This document shows positions 1-11,096 of a stretch of 64,000 nt of DNA, piece by piece (the first letter of the stretch is position 1; each line of letters starts with the position of its first letter). The translations under genes were made by a program, and so were the position numbers. Source of the stretch: Polaromonas jejuensis NBRC 106434 (GTDB taxonomy: Bacteria > Pseudomonadota > Gammaproteobacteria > Burkholderiales > Burkholderiaceae_C); contig NZ_BCYO01000010.1 of the NCBI RefSeq assembly GCF_001598235.1, forward strand, positions 62,001 through 126,000, read 5' to 3'. The notes beneath the pieces are model-generated. The model worked only from the letters and a program-made list of their open reading frames with translations. It was not told the DNA's origin and made no database searches.

Positions 1-300
1 AACAAGCGTGTTGAGGCCGAACTGCTGACATCGCGCAACGAAACGGCCGCCCGTCTGGCGGATGCGGATCGTCGGGCTCAAGGCATCGTTGAAGAAGCCA
101 AGTCCCGTGCGACCGAAGAAGCCAACAAGATCATTGCTGCAGCCCAGGCTGAAGCCGGTCAACAAATGGTCAAGGCCCGCGAGGCACTGCGTGAGCAGGT
201 CGCCGTGCTGGCGGTCAAGGGCGCCGAGCAGATTCTCCGCAAGGAAGTCAACGCCGGCGTGCATGCCGACCTGCTTAGCCGCCTGAAAACCGAGCTGTAA
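1..300 (+). CDS. atpF: F1Fo ATP synthase subunit b, C-terminal part (5' truncated by window)
   Basis: The frame is open from base 1 to the TAA at 298-300, giving the last 99 residues. They form a long charged, alanine-rich helix with many Glu, Lys and Arg residues, as in the peripheral-stalk dimer of subunit b. The N-terminal membrane anchor lies outside the window. Subunit b links the Fo membrane sector to the delta subunit at the top of F1. The next gene, atpH, starts 22 bp downstream, the normal order in proteobacterial atp operons. The ending ...RLKTEL is typical of burkholderial AtpF. The identification rests on both sequence character and position. Confidence 0.95.
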   Translation, partial: NKRVEAELLTSRNETAARLADADRRAQGIVEEAKSRATEEANKIIAAAQAEAGQQMVKAREALREQVAVLAVKGAEQILRKEVNAGVHADLLSRLKTEL

Positions 301-322
301 GCAGAGCAAGGCAGAGAACACT

Positions 323-853
323 ATGGCTGAACTTGCAACCATTGCCCGCCCCTACGCGGAAGCGCTGTTCAAGGCGCAGGGCTCCGATCTGGCCGCAACG
401 GCAGTCTGGCTCGATGAGCTGGCTGCCGTGGCAGAGAATCCGCAACTGCGCCAGCTGGCCGACAATCCGAAAGTGGATACGGCTCAGGTGTTTGATGTGA
501 TCACCGGTGTGGTGAAAACCGCCTTGCCGGCTGCTGCCCGGAACTTCCTCAAGCTCGTGATCGAGAACGGTCGCCTGTACGCACTGCCCGAGATCGCCAG
601 CCAGTTTCGTTCGCTCAAGAACGCGGCCGGCGGTTCGACCGATGCCGTCGTCTACAGTGCGTTTCCGCTGGATGCGCAGGCACTGGCCGAAGTTGCTGCC
701 ACGCTGGAAAAGCGTTTTGGGCGAAAACTCGGTGTCAAGGTTGAACTCGATCCTTCGTTGATCGGTGGGATTCGCGCGGTCGTGGGTGACGAGGTGCTGG
801 ACACTTCGGTGAAAGCCCGTTTAGAGCAAATGAAAGTGGCGCTGATTTCTTGA
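323..853 (+). CDS. atpH: F1Fo ATP synthase subunit delta
   Basis: This 176-aa protein matches the family length (about 177). It begins [16 protein letters not shown], the classic OSCP/delta N-terminus. The N-terminal helical domain binds the top of the alpha3beta3 hexamer and the C-terminal part binds subunit b. The conserved end motif is visible as [23 protein letters not shown] purine-rich sequence (aaggcagag) precedes the ATG. It lies between atpF and atpA in standard operon order. Cytoplasmic, peripheral-stalk component. Confidence 0.97.
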   Translation: MAELATIARPYAEALFKAQGSDLAATAVWLDELAAVAENPQLRQLADNPKVDTAQVFDVITGVVKTALPAAARNFLKLVIENGRLYALPEIASQFRSLKNAAGGSTDAVVYSAFPLDAQALAEVAATLEKRFGRKLGVKVELDPSLIGGIRAVVGDEVLDTSVKARLEQMKVALIS

Positions 854-917
854 GCTGGCGCCCCTGCGCATCAACCCCCAAGTTTTTAGCCAACAACATA
901 GAAAGAAGGAAAGAGTC

Positions 918-2471
<1,554 letters not shown>

Positions 2472-2513
2472 CCTCAACGTTAGGCAAGTGTCCAGAACCC
2501 CTTAGGAGCCCAT

Positions 2514-3380
2514 ATGGCAGCAGGCAAGGAAATACGCGGCAAGATCAAATCGGTGGAAAACACCAAGAAGATCACCAAAGCCATGGAAATGGTGGCGGCC
2601 TCCAAAATGCGCAAGGCGCAGGAACGGATGCGCGCGGCCCGTCCTTACAGCGACAAGATCCGCAACATCACGGCCAACCTGAGTCAGGCCAATCCCGAGT
2701 ACAGCCATGTGTTCATGGAGCCCAACGACGCCACGACCACCGGTTTTGTCGTGGTGACCACGGACAAGGGCCTGTGCGGTGGTTTGAACACCAACGTACT
2801 GCGTGCCGTGACCGGCAGGTTCAAGGATCTGCAGACGGCAGGGCATGATGCGCTGGCGGTAGCCATCGGCAACAAGGGTTTGGGTTTCATGAATCGTGTG
2901 GGCGTCAAGGTGGTGTCCCATGCGACCCAGCTGGGTGACAAGCCGCAACTGGATACCCTGATCGGCCCGGTCAAGGTGTTGCTGGATGCGTACAGCGAAG
3001 GCAAGGTCAACGCGGTCTACCTGTGCTACACCAAGTTCATCAATACGATGAAACAGGAGCCGGTGGTCGAGCAGTTGCTGCCCTTGACGGCGGCGCACCT
3101 GCGGGCCGACAAGGACCAGCACGACTGGGACTACATTTACGAGCCGGATGCGCACACCGTGATTGACGACCTGATGGTGCGTTACGTGGAAGCGCTGGTG
3201 TACCAGGCTGTGGCCGAAAACATGGCGTCCGAGCAATCGGCCCGCATGGTGGCCATGAAGGCCGCCACTGACAACGCCGGCAGCGTGATTGGCGAACTCA
3301 AGCTGGTTTACAACAAAACGCGTCAAGCGGCGATCACGAAAGAACTTTCGGAAATCGTTGCCGGTGCTGCAGCGGTTTAA
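2514..3380 (+). CDS. atpG: F1Fo ATP synthase subunit gamma
   Basis: This 288-aa protein is the rotating central stalk of F1. The N-terminal helix [19 protein letters not shown] and the C-terminal helix ending in [13 protein letters not shown] form the coiled-coil axle inside the alpha3beta3 ring. The conserved central segment [11 protein letters not shown] is present. A strong ribosome site (aggag) precedes the ATG at 2514. It lies between atpA and atpD in the canonical order with a short 42-bp gap. Confidence 0.97.
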   Translation: MAAGKEIRGKIKSVENTKKITKAMEMVAASKMRKAQERMRAARPYSDKIRNITANLSQANPEYSHVFMEPNDATTTGFVVVTTDKGLCGGLNTNVLRAVTGRFKDLQTAGHDALAVAIGNKGLGFMNRVGVKVVSHATQLGDKPQLDTLIGPVKVLLDAYSEGKVNAVYLCYTKFINTMKQEPVVEQLLPLTAAHLRADKDQHDWDYIYEPDAHTVIDDLMVRYVEALVYQAVAENMASEQSARMVAMKAATDNAGSVIGELKLVYNKTRQAAITKELSEIVAGAAAV

Positions 3381-3407
3381 ACCGCCACGCCCGATTTAAA
3401 GATTTAA

Positions 3408-4832
<1,425 letters not shown>

Positions 4833-4844
4833 CGGGCGGTTGAT

Positions 4845-5261
4845 ATGACTACCATCCACGTCGACGTTGTCAGCGCAGAAGAGTCCATCTTCTCCGGCGA
4901 AGCCAGGTTTGTGGCTTTGCCGGGAGAGGCGGGCGAGCTGGGGATTTATCCCCGCCACACGCCGCTGATCACCCGCATCAAGCCCGGCGCCGTGCGCATT
5001 GAAAAGGCGGATGGCTCGGAAGAATTTGTGTTTGTGGCCGGTGGCCTGCTCGAAGTTCAGCCTAACTGCGTGACGGTCTTGAGCGATACCGCCATTCGCG
5101 GCAAGGACCTCGACGAAGCCAAGGCCACGGCGGCCCGGGCTGCCGCTGAACAGGCGCTGAAAAATGCCAAGACCGATATTGATATCGCCATGGCCCAGTC
5201 CGAGCTCGCCGTGATGGCCGCCCAGATTGCCGCGCTGCGCAAATACCGTCAGAAAAAATAA
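4845..5261 (+). CDS. atpC: F1Fo ATP synthase subunit epsilon
   Basis: This 138-aa protein has an N-terminal beta-sandwich ([20 protein letters not shown], then [16 protein letters not shown]) and a C-terminal helical hairpin rich in Ala. This is the regulatory epsilon subunit, which binds gamma and can inhibit ATP hydrolysis. It is the last gene of the operon. A Rho-independent terminator follows 40 bp after the stop codon. The start is the ATG at 4845, 12 bp after atpD. Confidence 0.97.
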   Translation: MTTIHVDVVSAEESIFSGEARFVALPGEAGELGIYPRHTPLITRIKPGAVRIEKADGSEEFVFVAGGLLEVQPNCVTVLSDTAIRGKDLDEAKATAARAAAEQALKNAKTDIDIAMAQSELAVMAAQIAALRKYRQKK

Positions 5262-5300
5262 GCCGGGCGGTTGAGAAAACCGCATCGCCTGGTGACCGAA

Positions 5301-5335
5301 AAGCCCCTGCCCGAAACAGCAGGGGCTTTTTTTTT
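5301..5335 (+). terminator. Rho-independent terminator of the atp operon
   Basis: A perfect 10-bp stem (AAGCCCCTGC at 5301-5310, GCAGGGGCTT at 5319-5328) with an 8-base loop runs into nine T residues at 5327-5335. It lies 40 bp after the atpC stop, so transcription of the ATP synthase operon should end here. Confidence 0.95.
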
Positions 5336-5868
5336 CTTCTGGAGGGCGCGGTCACGGGCTCCGGAGTTGTAACAAACCCGGATCGGATGTTTCCGCGGGC
5401 CAGGGAAGCACAGGCGTCCAGAGCGCCTTGGCCCGCTGGCGCCCCTCCCCCAAGGGCAGCCGCGGCGAAACGACGCAGCAGGCGGCATTTAGAGGCCTTT
5501 TATGCCATTTGCCGGCTGCAGATACGCCAATTTTGCTACTAAAGTAGTAGCAAAAAGAGCTTGACAGCTGCTCACATTCACTCACCCTCGAACACAGCAG
5601 CCAAGGGTAAACCCCGGTAATCTTCATTCCATCACAGATAGGTTCGTTCAATTTGAACTTGGACCGCCTTTTCTGGGTGGTGTTGTTGCCTGAGAACAGA
5701 CAACTCCATCGCCGCTCCCGTACCGCCGCCCCAAGGGCCGGGGTCCATGGAGAGACGGCAATCCGGTGAAGCGCTCAAGCCAGTCCCCGCATTTTTTTCG
5801 CCCTCTGGGGGAGCGGCTTGGCCCTTTAAACGTCGGTCTGACCGGCATTAACCATTTTAGGAATCAAA
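5336..5868. other. Gene-free interval with repeat fragments
   Basis: I see no convincing coding sequence here. The interval holds a perfect hairpin (TTTTGCTACT at 5531-5540 with AGTAGCAAAA at 5546-5555). Two GC-rich stretches, near 5438-5480 and 5730-5825, resemble interspersed intergenic repeats common in Burkholderiales (CCCCAAGGG-type cores). The promoter of the downstream membrane protein must lie at the right end, but no clear -35/-10 pair stands out. Confidence 0.5.
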
Positions 5869-6474
5869 TTGGAACTAACCCGTTTAGCCATCGTCTATAT
5901 CCACCTCATTGCCTGTTGCGTGGCCATTGGTCTGGTTTTGACCAGTGACATCGCCATGGTCAAGCAATTGCTGCAGGGCGACAGCAACGAGCCGGTCGAC
6001 CACAAGCATCTGGACAGCCTTCAGAAAACCGTATCCCGCGCGCTCGCCGTGCTGTGGGTGACCGGCGTGACCTTCATCGTCTGGGATGTCTCGGCCAAGG
6101 GCTGGGGCTATATGGCCAACCCGAAGATCCAGGCCAAGATAGGCCTCGTGGTGTTGCTGACCATCAACGGCGTGCTGCTGCACAAAACCGTGCTGCCGCT
6201 GATGCAAAAAGCCGGTTCGCTGCTCAAGCTGACGTTCAACCAGCGCCTGCTGGCCCTGTTCGCCGGCTCCGTGTCGGGCGTGACCTGGTTCTATGCCGCC
6301 TTTATCGGCGTGGGCCGACCACTGGCCTGGAAGTACTCCCTGGTGGAGCTGCTGGCAGCCTACCCTGTGCTGATTGCCGGTGGTTTCGGCGCCATGCTGG
6401 CACTCACGGCCTGGGCCAAGTCCAGGGCCGATGGCCAGGGCTATGGCGGCACGATGCTGAGTGGCGCCCACTAA
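5869..6474 (+). CDS. Conserved integral membrane protein of unknown function
   Basis: This is a 201-aa protein. The TTG at 5869 is the best start because it sits directly before the first hydrophobic segment (IVYIHLIACCVAIGLVLT) and no ATG is placed as well. Five membrane segments can be seen, near residues 7-25, 55-72, 90-110, 125-148 and 155-178. Conserved-looking charged loops include DSLQKTVSRAL. No catalytic motif was recognised. It is a single-gene unit, flanked by the atp terminator region upstream and its own terminator downstream. Its function is unknown to me. Confidence 0.75.
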   Translation: MELTRLAIVYIHLIACCVAIGLVLTSDIAMVKQLLQGDSNEPVDHKHLDSLQKTVSRALAVLWVTGVTFIVWDVSAKGWGYMANPKIQAKIGLVVLLTINGVLLHKTVLPLMQKAGSLLKLTFNQRLLALFAGSVSGVTWFYAAFIGVGRPLAWKYSLVELLAAYPVLIAGGFGAMLALTAWAKSRADGQGYGGTMLSGAH

Positions 6475-6496
6475 GCGCCGCTGATCAGGCTCAAAA

Positions 6497-6540
6497 AGCG
6501 TCCTCGCCCTTGATGAAAGGGAGAGGGCGCTTTTTTTTTT
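6497..6540. terminator. Bidirectional Rho-independent terminator
   Basis: A 15-bp stem with one mismatch (6497-6511 with 6517-6531) is preceded by A5 and followed by T10. It lies between the convergent membrane-protein gene (ends 6474) and the TPM/LemA operon (ends 6590), so it can serve both directions. Confidence 0.85.
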
Positions 6541-6589
6541 GAGTGCATGCTGCGCCATTTTCCCTGCCGTCGCGCCATGCAGCACCCGC

Positions 6590-7120
6590 CTATTGCAGCA
6601 GCGGCTGGTCGGGCAACTCGTTGCGGTGTCCGGCCTCGGCGGTCAGCGGGAAATGCTGGACCAGCAGGGCCGACACCTCTTCCAGTGCCTGTGTCAGTCC
6701 GTCCTCGTAGCGCTTCTCCCTGAATGCCTGGCCCATGCGCGCCAGCATGGCCTGCCACTGCGGCGGGCCTACGTGCCGAGCGACGCCGCGGTCGGCCACA
6801 ATTTCAATGGCGTGCTCGGCCAGCAGCAAGTAGATCAGCACGCCGTTGTTGTGCTCGGTGTCCCACACGCGCAGCTTGCCAAACATCGTGACCGCACGCT
6901 GCCGCGTCAGGGCACTGATGGGATGCTGACGGTTCAGCCGCCACAGGTAGCTGGTGGGCAGCGAAGCTTCCACGCAAATGCGGACTTGCCCGCTGTGGCG
7001 CTGCTCACTGGCGGCCACCCGCTGGGCCAGGCGCTGCAGCATGTCGGGCGGAATGGCGCGCCGGGTGTCGGAGGCGTCCAGCCACAGGTGCTTGATCACG
7101 ACCTTGAGCTTGTTCATCAT
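6590..7120 (-). CDS. TPM-domain protein (second TPM gene, cytosolic form)
   Basis: This 176-aa protein has no signal peptide or membrane segment. Residues about 40-150 resemble the TPM fold, including the segment LRVWDTEHNNGVLIYLLLAEHAIEIVADRGV, which matches the core of TPM proteins where GDGLLL and KVRIE occur. It is the last gene of a lemA-TPM-TPM operon and starts 2 bp after the upstream TPM gene. Proteins of this family usually sit with LemA and act in envelope maintenance, although their biochemical role is unsettled. The ATG at 7120 is followed by a second ATG at 7117 that could serve instead. Confidence 0.85.
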   Translation of the reverse strand: MMNKLKVVIKHLWLDASDTRRAIPPDMLQRLAQRVAASEQRHSGQVRICVEASLPTSYLWRLNRQHPISALTRQRAVTMFGKLRVWDTEHNNGVLIYLLLAEHAIEIVADRGVARHVGPPQWQAMLARMGQAFREKRYEDGLTQALEEVSALLVQHFPLTAEAGHRNELPDQPLLQ

Positions 7121-7122
7121 GC

Positions 7123-8055
7123 TTACCAGTTACCCGAGGCGCCGCCGCCACCGAAATTGCCGCCACCACCACTGCTGAATCCGCCGCCGCCACCGCTCCA
7201 TCCACCGCCACCGCCGGCACCAAAGCCTCCCGGGCCGCCCCAGCCGCCCCCTCCGGAAGAGCGCCCGCCACCGAGCAAGCCACCCAGGCTCGCAAACAGC
7301 GCCAACCCCACGCCTGCCAGCGCGGCGATGCCGGCAATCAGCAGGCTGCCGGTGAATACCCAGGCCAGCAGGCCGACGGCACCGCCAGTGGCCACCGAGC
7401 CCAGCTTGCGCCCCAGCACCGCCGACAGCACGCGCGCGCCAATCGGCACCGCAAAGAACAGGAAGACCGCCAGGTCCATCCAGTCAAAGCCCCTGCTGCT
7501 TTGGCGGCCCGCCTGGCCGCCCGCTGGTGCAGGCAGGTTTTCACCGCGGATCAGCGCCGTGATCTGGTCGGTGGCCGCATCCAGCCCGCCGGCAAAATCG
7601 CCCTGCCTGAAGCGCGGGGTGATGGCGGTGTCTATGATCTGGCTGGCTGCCAGGTCGGGAATCGCGCCTTCCAGCGCCTTGGTGGTTTCAATGCGGACCT
7701 TGCGGTCGTTTTTGGCGACGACCAGCAGCAGGCCGTCGCCGATATTCTTGCGGCCTATCTTCCAGCTGTCGCCCACGCGCTGGGCGTAGGCGGCAATGTC
7801 CTCGGGCTGGGTGGTCGGCACCATCAGCACCACCACCTGTGCGCCGCGGGATTGTTCAAAAGCCGTGAGCTTGGCCTCCAGTGCGTCGCGCTGCGCGGCT
7901 TCAAGGGTGCCGGTGTTGTCCATGACATGGGCGGTCAGGACCGGTACCGCCTGCGGCGCCTGGGCCCATGCCTGGGGCACGGCAATGACCAGCCCCAGAC
8001 AAAATGCTATAAAAAATAGAGCTGTCTGCGCCCGTTGGAAAAGGGCTTGTGGCAC
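7123..8055 (-). CDS. TPM-domain membrane protein with Gly-rich tail (YgcG family)
   Basis: This 310-aa protein has an N-terminal signal peptide (residues 1-31, ending WAQA). A TPM domain spans residues about 40-170, with the motifs VMDNTGTL, GRKNIGDGLLLVVA and DRKVRIETTKALEG. Two hydrophobic segments (about 195-240) follow. The tail is almost pure Gly/Ser/Phe/Trp and ends GASGNW. This architecture is that of YgcG-like proteins that are encoded with LemA. The signal-peptide region is encoded by a copy of an interspersed repeat (8005-8052), which is unusual. The start at 8055 lies 9 bp after the lemA stop codon. Confidence 0.9.
   Translation of the reverse strand: MPQALFQRAQTALFFIAFCLGLVIAVPQAWAQAPQAVPVLTAHVMDNTGTLEAAQRDALEAKLTAFEQSRGAQVVVLMVPTTQPEDIAAYAQRVGDSWKIGRKNIGDGLLLVVAKNDRKVRIETTKALEGAIPDLAASQIIDTAITPRFRQGDFAGGLDAATDQITALIRGENLPAPAGGQAGRQSSRGFDWMDLAVFLFFAVPIGARVLSAVLGRKLGSVATGGAVGLLAWVFTGSLLIAGIAALAGVGLALFASLGGLLGGGRSSGGGGWGGPGGFGAGGGGGWSGGGGGFSSGGGGNFGGGGASGNW
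8005..8052 (+). repeat. Short interspersed repeat copy inside the TPM signal peptide
   Basis: The sequence pattern is TGCTAT-AAAAAATAG-AGCT, then TGCGCCCG, then AAGGGCTTG. It is the same order of blocks seen at 22793-22851 and 28551-28610. In this copy the reverse strand is translated as part of the TPM protein N-terminus. Confidence 0.7.
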
Positions 8056-8064
8056 TTTTTGTTC

Positions 8065-8685
8065 CTATTTCTTCTCGAAACTGACCTGCGGCGGCAGGGC
8101 AATCTGCGCCTCGTTCTGCACGGCGAAGTTGGGCTTGAGCGGGTAGCTAAATACCATGGCCGTCAGGTTGCTGGGGAAGCTGCGCACCAGCACGTTGTAG
8201 GCCTGCACGGCCTGAATGTAGCGGTTGCGCGCCACCGTGATGCGGTTTTCGGTGCCCTCAAGCTGCACCCGCAAATCGCGAAAACCCTGGTTGGCCTTGA
8301 GCTCGGGATAACGTTCGCTGACCACCATCAGCCGGCTCAGGGCGCTGCCCAGTTCCCCCTGGGCCGCCTGGAATTTGCTGAAGGCGGCGGGGTCGTTCAG
8401 CGTTGCGGGCGTCACCTGAATGGAGGTGGCCTTGGCGCGCGCTTCAATCACCTTGGTCAGGGTGTCCTGCTCGAAAGCCGCCTCGCCCTTGACGGTGGCC
8501 ACAATATTGGGCACCAGGTCGGCGCGGCGCTGGTACTGGTTCAGCACCTCGGACCAGGCGGATTTGGTTTGTTCGTCCAGGCTCTGGAAGTTGTTGTAGC
8601 CGCAGCCTGTCAGCAGCAAACTGAAGAGGGCGGCAAAGGTCAAGCTCAAAAAACGGGATTTCATGGCGGCGGCTCCAAAATGCAA
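8065..8685 (-). CDS. lemA: LemA family lipoprotein
   Basis: This 206-aa protein has a lipoprotein signal with the lipobox LLTGCGYNN (Cys near residue 27). The mature part is a long helical LemA domain with the conserved segments QYQRRADLVPNIVATVKG, LTKVIEARAKA and NRYIQAVQAYNVLVRSFP. It is the first gene of the lemA-TPM-TPM operon. LemA proteins are envelope-associated and their exact function is not established. The ATG at 8685 directly precedes a standard signal peptide. Confidence 0.93.
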   Translation of the reverse strand: MHFGAAAMKSRFLSLTFAALFSLLLTGCGYNNFQSLDEQTKSAWSEVLNQYQRRADLVPNIVATVKGEAAFEQDTLTKVIEARAKATSIQVTPATLNDPAAFSKFQAAQGELGSALSRLMVVSERYPELKANQGFRDLRVQLEGTENRITVARNRYIQAVQAYNVLVRSFPSNLTAMVFSYPLKPNFAVQNEAQIALPPQVSFEKK

Positions 8686-8794
8686 GCCGCCACACTAACA
8701 TAGTCGTCTGCCGACAAGGCCCTGGCTTGAAGCCGGGCACAATCCCAAGCAGAATTCAAGGCCGCACACTTTCCGTCCATTTCCTGATTGCCCC

Positions 8795-9241
8795 ATGCCC
8801 AAACTCAAAGTCCCTCTCGCCAGCAGCGGCAACGCCGACGACATTGAGGCCGCTTTTTACGAAGCGCTGCAAAGCGGTGACATCGACAAGCTCATGGGCT
8901 GCTGGGGCGACGAGGATGACATGGTTTGCGTGCACCCGGGCGGCACGCGGCTGGTGGGCCCCGCTGCCATACGCGCCGCATTCGACGCCATGTTTTCCAA
9001 TGGCACCATTCGGGCCCATGCCATCAAGGTGCGCAAGGTGGAAACCATGAGCGCCTGCGTGCACAGCGTGCTGGAGCGCATTGATGTGCTGACCGAGGAA
9101 GGCCCGCATCACGCCTATGTGATTGCCACCAATGTGTACCACAAGACGGCACAAGGCTGGCGCATGGTGGCGCACCACGCCAGTCCGGGTACGCCGCGCG
9201 ACATGCAGGAAGTGTCAGAAACGCCAACTGTCCTTCACTGA
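8795..9241 (+). CDS. NTF2-like (SnoaL-type) protein
   Basis: This 148-aa protein shows the cone-shaped alpha+beta NTF2 pattern: a helix with ALQSGDIDKLMGCW, then CVHPGGTRLVGPAAIRAAFDAMF, then strands ending in YHKTAQGWRMVAHHASP. Proteins of this type bind small ligands or act as hydrolases or isomerases. The family as a whole does not define a reaction. It starts at the ATG at 8795 and is followed 15 bp later by the YheT-like hydrolase, so the two may be cotranscribed. Confidence 0.85.
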   Translation: MPKLKVPLASSGNADDIEAAFYEALQSGDIDKLMGCWGDEDDMVCVHPGGTRLVGPAAIRAAFDAMFSNGTIRAHAIKVRKVETMSACVHSVLERIDVLTEEGPHHAYVIATNVYHKTAQGWRMVAHHASPGTPRDMQEVSETPTVLH

Positions 9242-9256
9242 TAGGTGCGTTCTGCT

Positions 9257-10264
9257 ATGAATTATGCAGCGCCCTGGTGGCTTCCAGGCGGCAATTTGCA
9301 AACCATCTGGGCGGCCCTGCGCTCCCGCCGCAGCCTCGGGCCGGCGCCCCAGTTTCGGCGCGAACGCTGGACCACGCCCGACGACGATTTTGTGGATGTC
9401 GACTGGCTGGTGCCGGGCGGCACATCACGCGAAGCGTTCTCGAAGAGCGGCGTAGCCACAAGCGTGGGGGTTCCATTACTGGTGATCTTCCACGGCCTGG
9501 AGGGCTCGTCGGCCAGCCACTATGCCGAGGCCTTTGCCGACGTCGCCAGCCTTCGCGGCTGGGCCTGCGCCGTGCCGCATTTCCGCGGCTGCTCCGGCGA
9601 GGTCAACCTGGCGCCGCGCGCCTATCACTCGGGTGATTTCGCCGAGATCGACTGGATACTCCGGCGCTTTGCCCGCCAGCATGCCGGTCCGGTGGTGGCC
9701 GTGGGCATTTCGCTGGGCGGCAATGCCCTGATGCGCTGGGCTGCCGAGTTGGGCACAGAGGCTGGGCAGGTGGTGGCAGGCATTGCCTCGGTCTGCTCGC
9801 CGCTGGATCTGACGGCCAGCGGCTGGGCCATAGGCCGGGGCTTCAACCGGCAGGTTTACACCCGCATGTTCCTCAAGACCATGGTGCCCAAGGCGCTCCA
9901 GAAACTGGAGCAGCACCCCGGCCTGTTTGACCGCCAGCGGCTGCTGGCCGCGCGCGACCTGTATGAATTTGACAATGCGTTCACCGCGCCGGTCCATGGC
10001 TTCAAAGACGCGGATGACTACTGGGCGAGTGCATCGGCCAAGCCGCACTTGCACAAGGTGGTGGTGCCGGCGCTGGCGCTGAACGCGCTGAACGATCCTT
10101 TCGTGCCGGCCGACAGCCTGCCGCAGGCCGCCGATGTCAGCCGCCATGTCACGCTCTGGCAGCCCGCGCAGGGCGGGCATGTGGGTTTCCCGTCGGCGCC
10201 CTTTCCGGGGCATGTGCGCGCCATGCCCGAAGCGGTAATCGCTTTCCTGGCGGCGCAGCTTTAG
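9257..10264 (+). CDS. YheT-family alpha/beta hydrolase with repeat-encoded insertion
   Basis: This protein has 335 residues from the ATG at 9257; a GTG at 9245 is also possible. It begins with the family signature PWWLPGGNLQTIWAAL. It carries the oxyanion segment FHGLEGSSASHY, the nucleophile elbow GISLGGNAL, an acid at NDPFVP and a catalytic His in GGHVGF. YheT proteins are putative esterases of unknown substrate. Between DVDWLVPGG and PLLVIFHGLEG lies a stretch (SREAFSKSGVATSVG) that homologues lack as far as I recall. It is encoded by a 44-bp repeat at 9427-9470 that is also found at 16348-16391. Confidence 0.9.
   Translation: MNYAAPWWLPGGNLQTIWAALRSRRSLGPAPQFRRERWTTPDDDFVDVDWLVPGGTSREAFSKSGVATSVGVPLLVIFHGLEGSSASHYAEAFADVASLRGWACAVPHFRGCSGEVNLAPRAYHSGDFAEIDWILRRFARQHAGPVVAVGISLGGNALMRWAAELGTEAGQVVAGIASVCSPLDLTASGWAIGRGFNRQVYTRMFLKTMVPKALQKLEQHPGLFDRQRLLAARDLYEFDNAFTAPVHGFKDADDYWASASAKPHLHKVVVPALALNALNDPFVPADSLPQAADVSRHVTLWQPAQGGHVGFPSAPFPGHVRAMPEAVIAFLAAQL
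9427..9470 (-). repeat. 44-bp copy of the composite interspersed repeat, in frame in yheT-like gene
   Basis: It is identical over 44 bp to 16348-16391. In the reverse orientation it corresponds to the CCCCCACGCTTGTGGCTACG start of a longer GC-rich repeat also present at 16203-16391 and, in diverged form, at 26479-26634. Confidence 0.85.
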
Positions 10265-10313
10265 CAGGCTGCGGCCTGCACCTGGAGTGGGCCGAAAGGC
10301 GCAAAATAGGCGC

Positions 10314-10871
10314 ATGGATGACATTGTCAGGCAGGCCATCGCGAAATGGCCCAACGTTCCCAATTGCTACGGCTGGCTCGGGCTGGACGCGCGCGGCAAC
10401 TGGTATATGCGCGACGACCGGGCCCAGGCGGCCGGGCCGTTTTCTTCTGCAACGCCGGGGGCCAGCGTGGCCAGCAGGGGTTCGCTGCTCAAGCATGAGA
10501 AGCTGATTGACTTCATCCGGCGCAATTACGAGAGCGATGCCGCCGGCCAGTGGTTTTTTCAGAACGGGCCGCAGCGTGTCTATGTCGAGCTGGAAGCCAC
10601 GCCGCTGGTCTGGCGCGTCGATGCGGGGCCGGCCTTTGCGGTCTCGGCACATACCGGCCGGCCGGCCCGTGTCCAGCGCTGCGTCACGGATGAAGAGGGC
10701 CGGGTCTACCTGGAGACCGATCTGGGCTTTGGCCTGGTGCACACACAGGACATGACGCATGCGGCTGATGCCGTGGAGCGGGGCTTGTGGGTCCCCCAGG
10801 AAATGGCGGCAGGCGATTTGCCGGCCCGGTTTGGCTATGTGTGCAGCCCCATGGCGCTGCAGAAAAAATAG
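10314..10871 (+). CDS. Conserved hypothetical protein (DUF2946-like label uncertain)
   Basis: This 185-aa soluble protein runs from the ATG at 10314, which gives the natural N-terminus MDDIVRQAIAKWPNVPNCYGWLGL; an upstream GTG at 10287 is possible. The sequence has many aromatic and charged residues (WYMRDDRAQ, HEKLIDFIRRNYE, WFFQNGPQRVYVELEATPLVWR). I recall this pattern as a conserved hypothetical of Burkholderiales that is sometimes given a DUF name, but no function is known to me. The last residues and stop lie in an interspersed repeat that starts near 10862. Confidence 0.8.
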   Translation: MDDIVRQAIAKWPNVPNCYGWLGLDARGNWYMRDDRAQAAGPFSSATPGASVASRGSLLKHEKLIDFIRRNYESDAAGQWFFQNGPQRVYVELEATPLVWRVDAGPAFAVSAHTGRPARVQRCVTDEEGRVYLETDLGFGLVHTQDMTHAADAVERGLWVPQEMAAGDLPARFGYVCSPMALQKK

Positions 10872-10914
10872 CATCCTTCGCCCGTTCTGATTGGGCCGGT
10901 ACCGTATTTTATTC
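10862..10914 (+). repeat. Short interspersed repeat copy at gene end
   Basis: AAAAAATAGC, then CGCCCG, then GGGCCGG, then ATTTTATT: the block order matches the repeats at 8005, 22793 and 28551, but this copy is diverged. It provides the last Lys codons and the stop of the upstream gene. Confidence 0.5.
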
Positions 10915-10989
10915 AAATTCCCATGGGCGTTATTGCTCTGATGGCCCAAGATTGGCTTTGCACATCTTGGCTATGGCCTATCCATATCT

Positions 10990-11015
10990 TGAGCAGTTTG
11001 TGCGTTTTCTGCTCA
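10990..11015. promoter_or_regulatory. Operator 1 of the hipBA-like module
   Basis: Inverted repeat TGAGCA-N14-TGCTCA (arms 10990-10995 and 11010-11015). The same arms and the same 14-bp spacer recur at 11061-11086. Centre-to-centre distance is 71 bp. It lies upstream of the predicted -35 box. A further inverted repeat (CCAAGAT 10946-10952 with ATCTTGG 10964-10970) lies upstream. Confidence 0.75.
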
Positions 11016-11032
11016 TGATATGGTCAAATCCC

Positions 11033-11061
11033 TTGGCTCTATCAACGAATTTCCATATGAT
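11033..11061 (+). promoter_or_regulatory. Promoter of the hipBA-like module
   Basis: The -35 is TTGGCT (11033-11038), the spacer is 17 bp, and the -10 is TATGAT (11056-11061). It lies between the two operators, and operator 2 begins at the last base of the -10. The start codon of the HTH gene is at 11097. This arrangement fits autorepression by the HTH protein. Confidence 0.75.
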
Positions 11062-11086
11062 GAGCAGTAATTGGGAATTTTGCTCA
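11061..11086. promoter_or_regulatory. Operator 2 of the hipBA-like module
   Basis: Inverted repeat TGAGCA-N14-TGCTCA (arms 11061-11066 and 11081-11086), with geometry identical to operator 1. It covers the -10/transcription start region and ends 10 bp before the ATG. Confidence 0.75.
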
Positions 11087-11096
11087 AACTATCGCC

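Noticed and set aside
7123..7330. Gly-rich tandem DNA as a possible sequencing artefact or CRISPR-like repeat
   Set aside because: It encodes the Gly-rich tail typical of YgcG/TPM proteins; there are no regular spacers.
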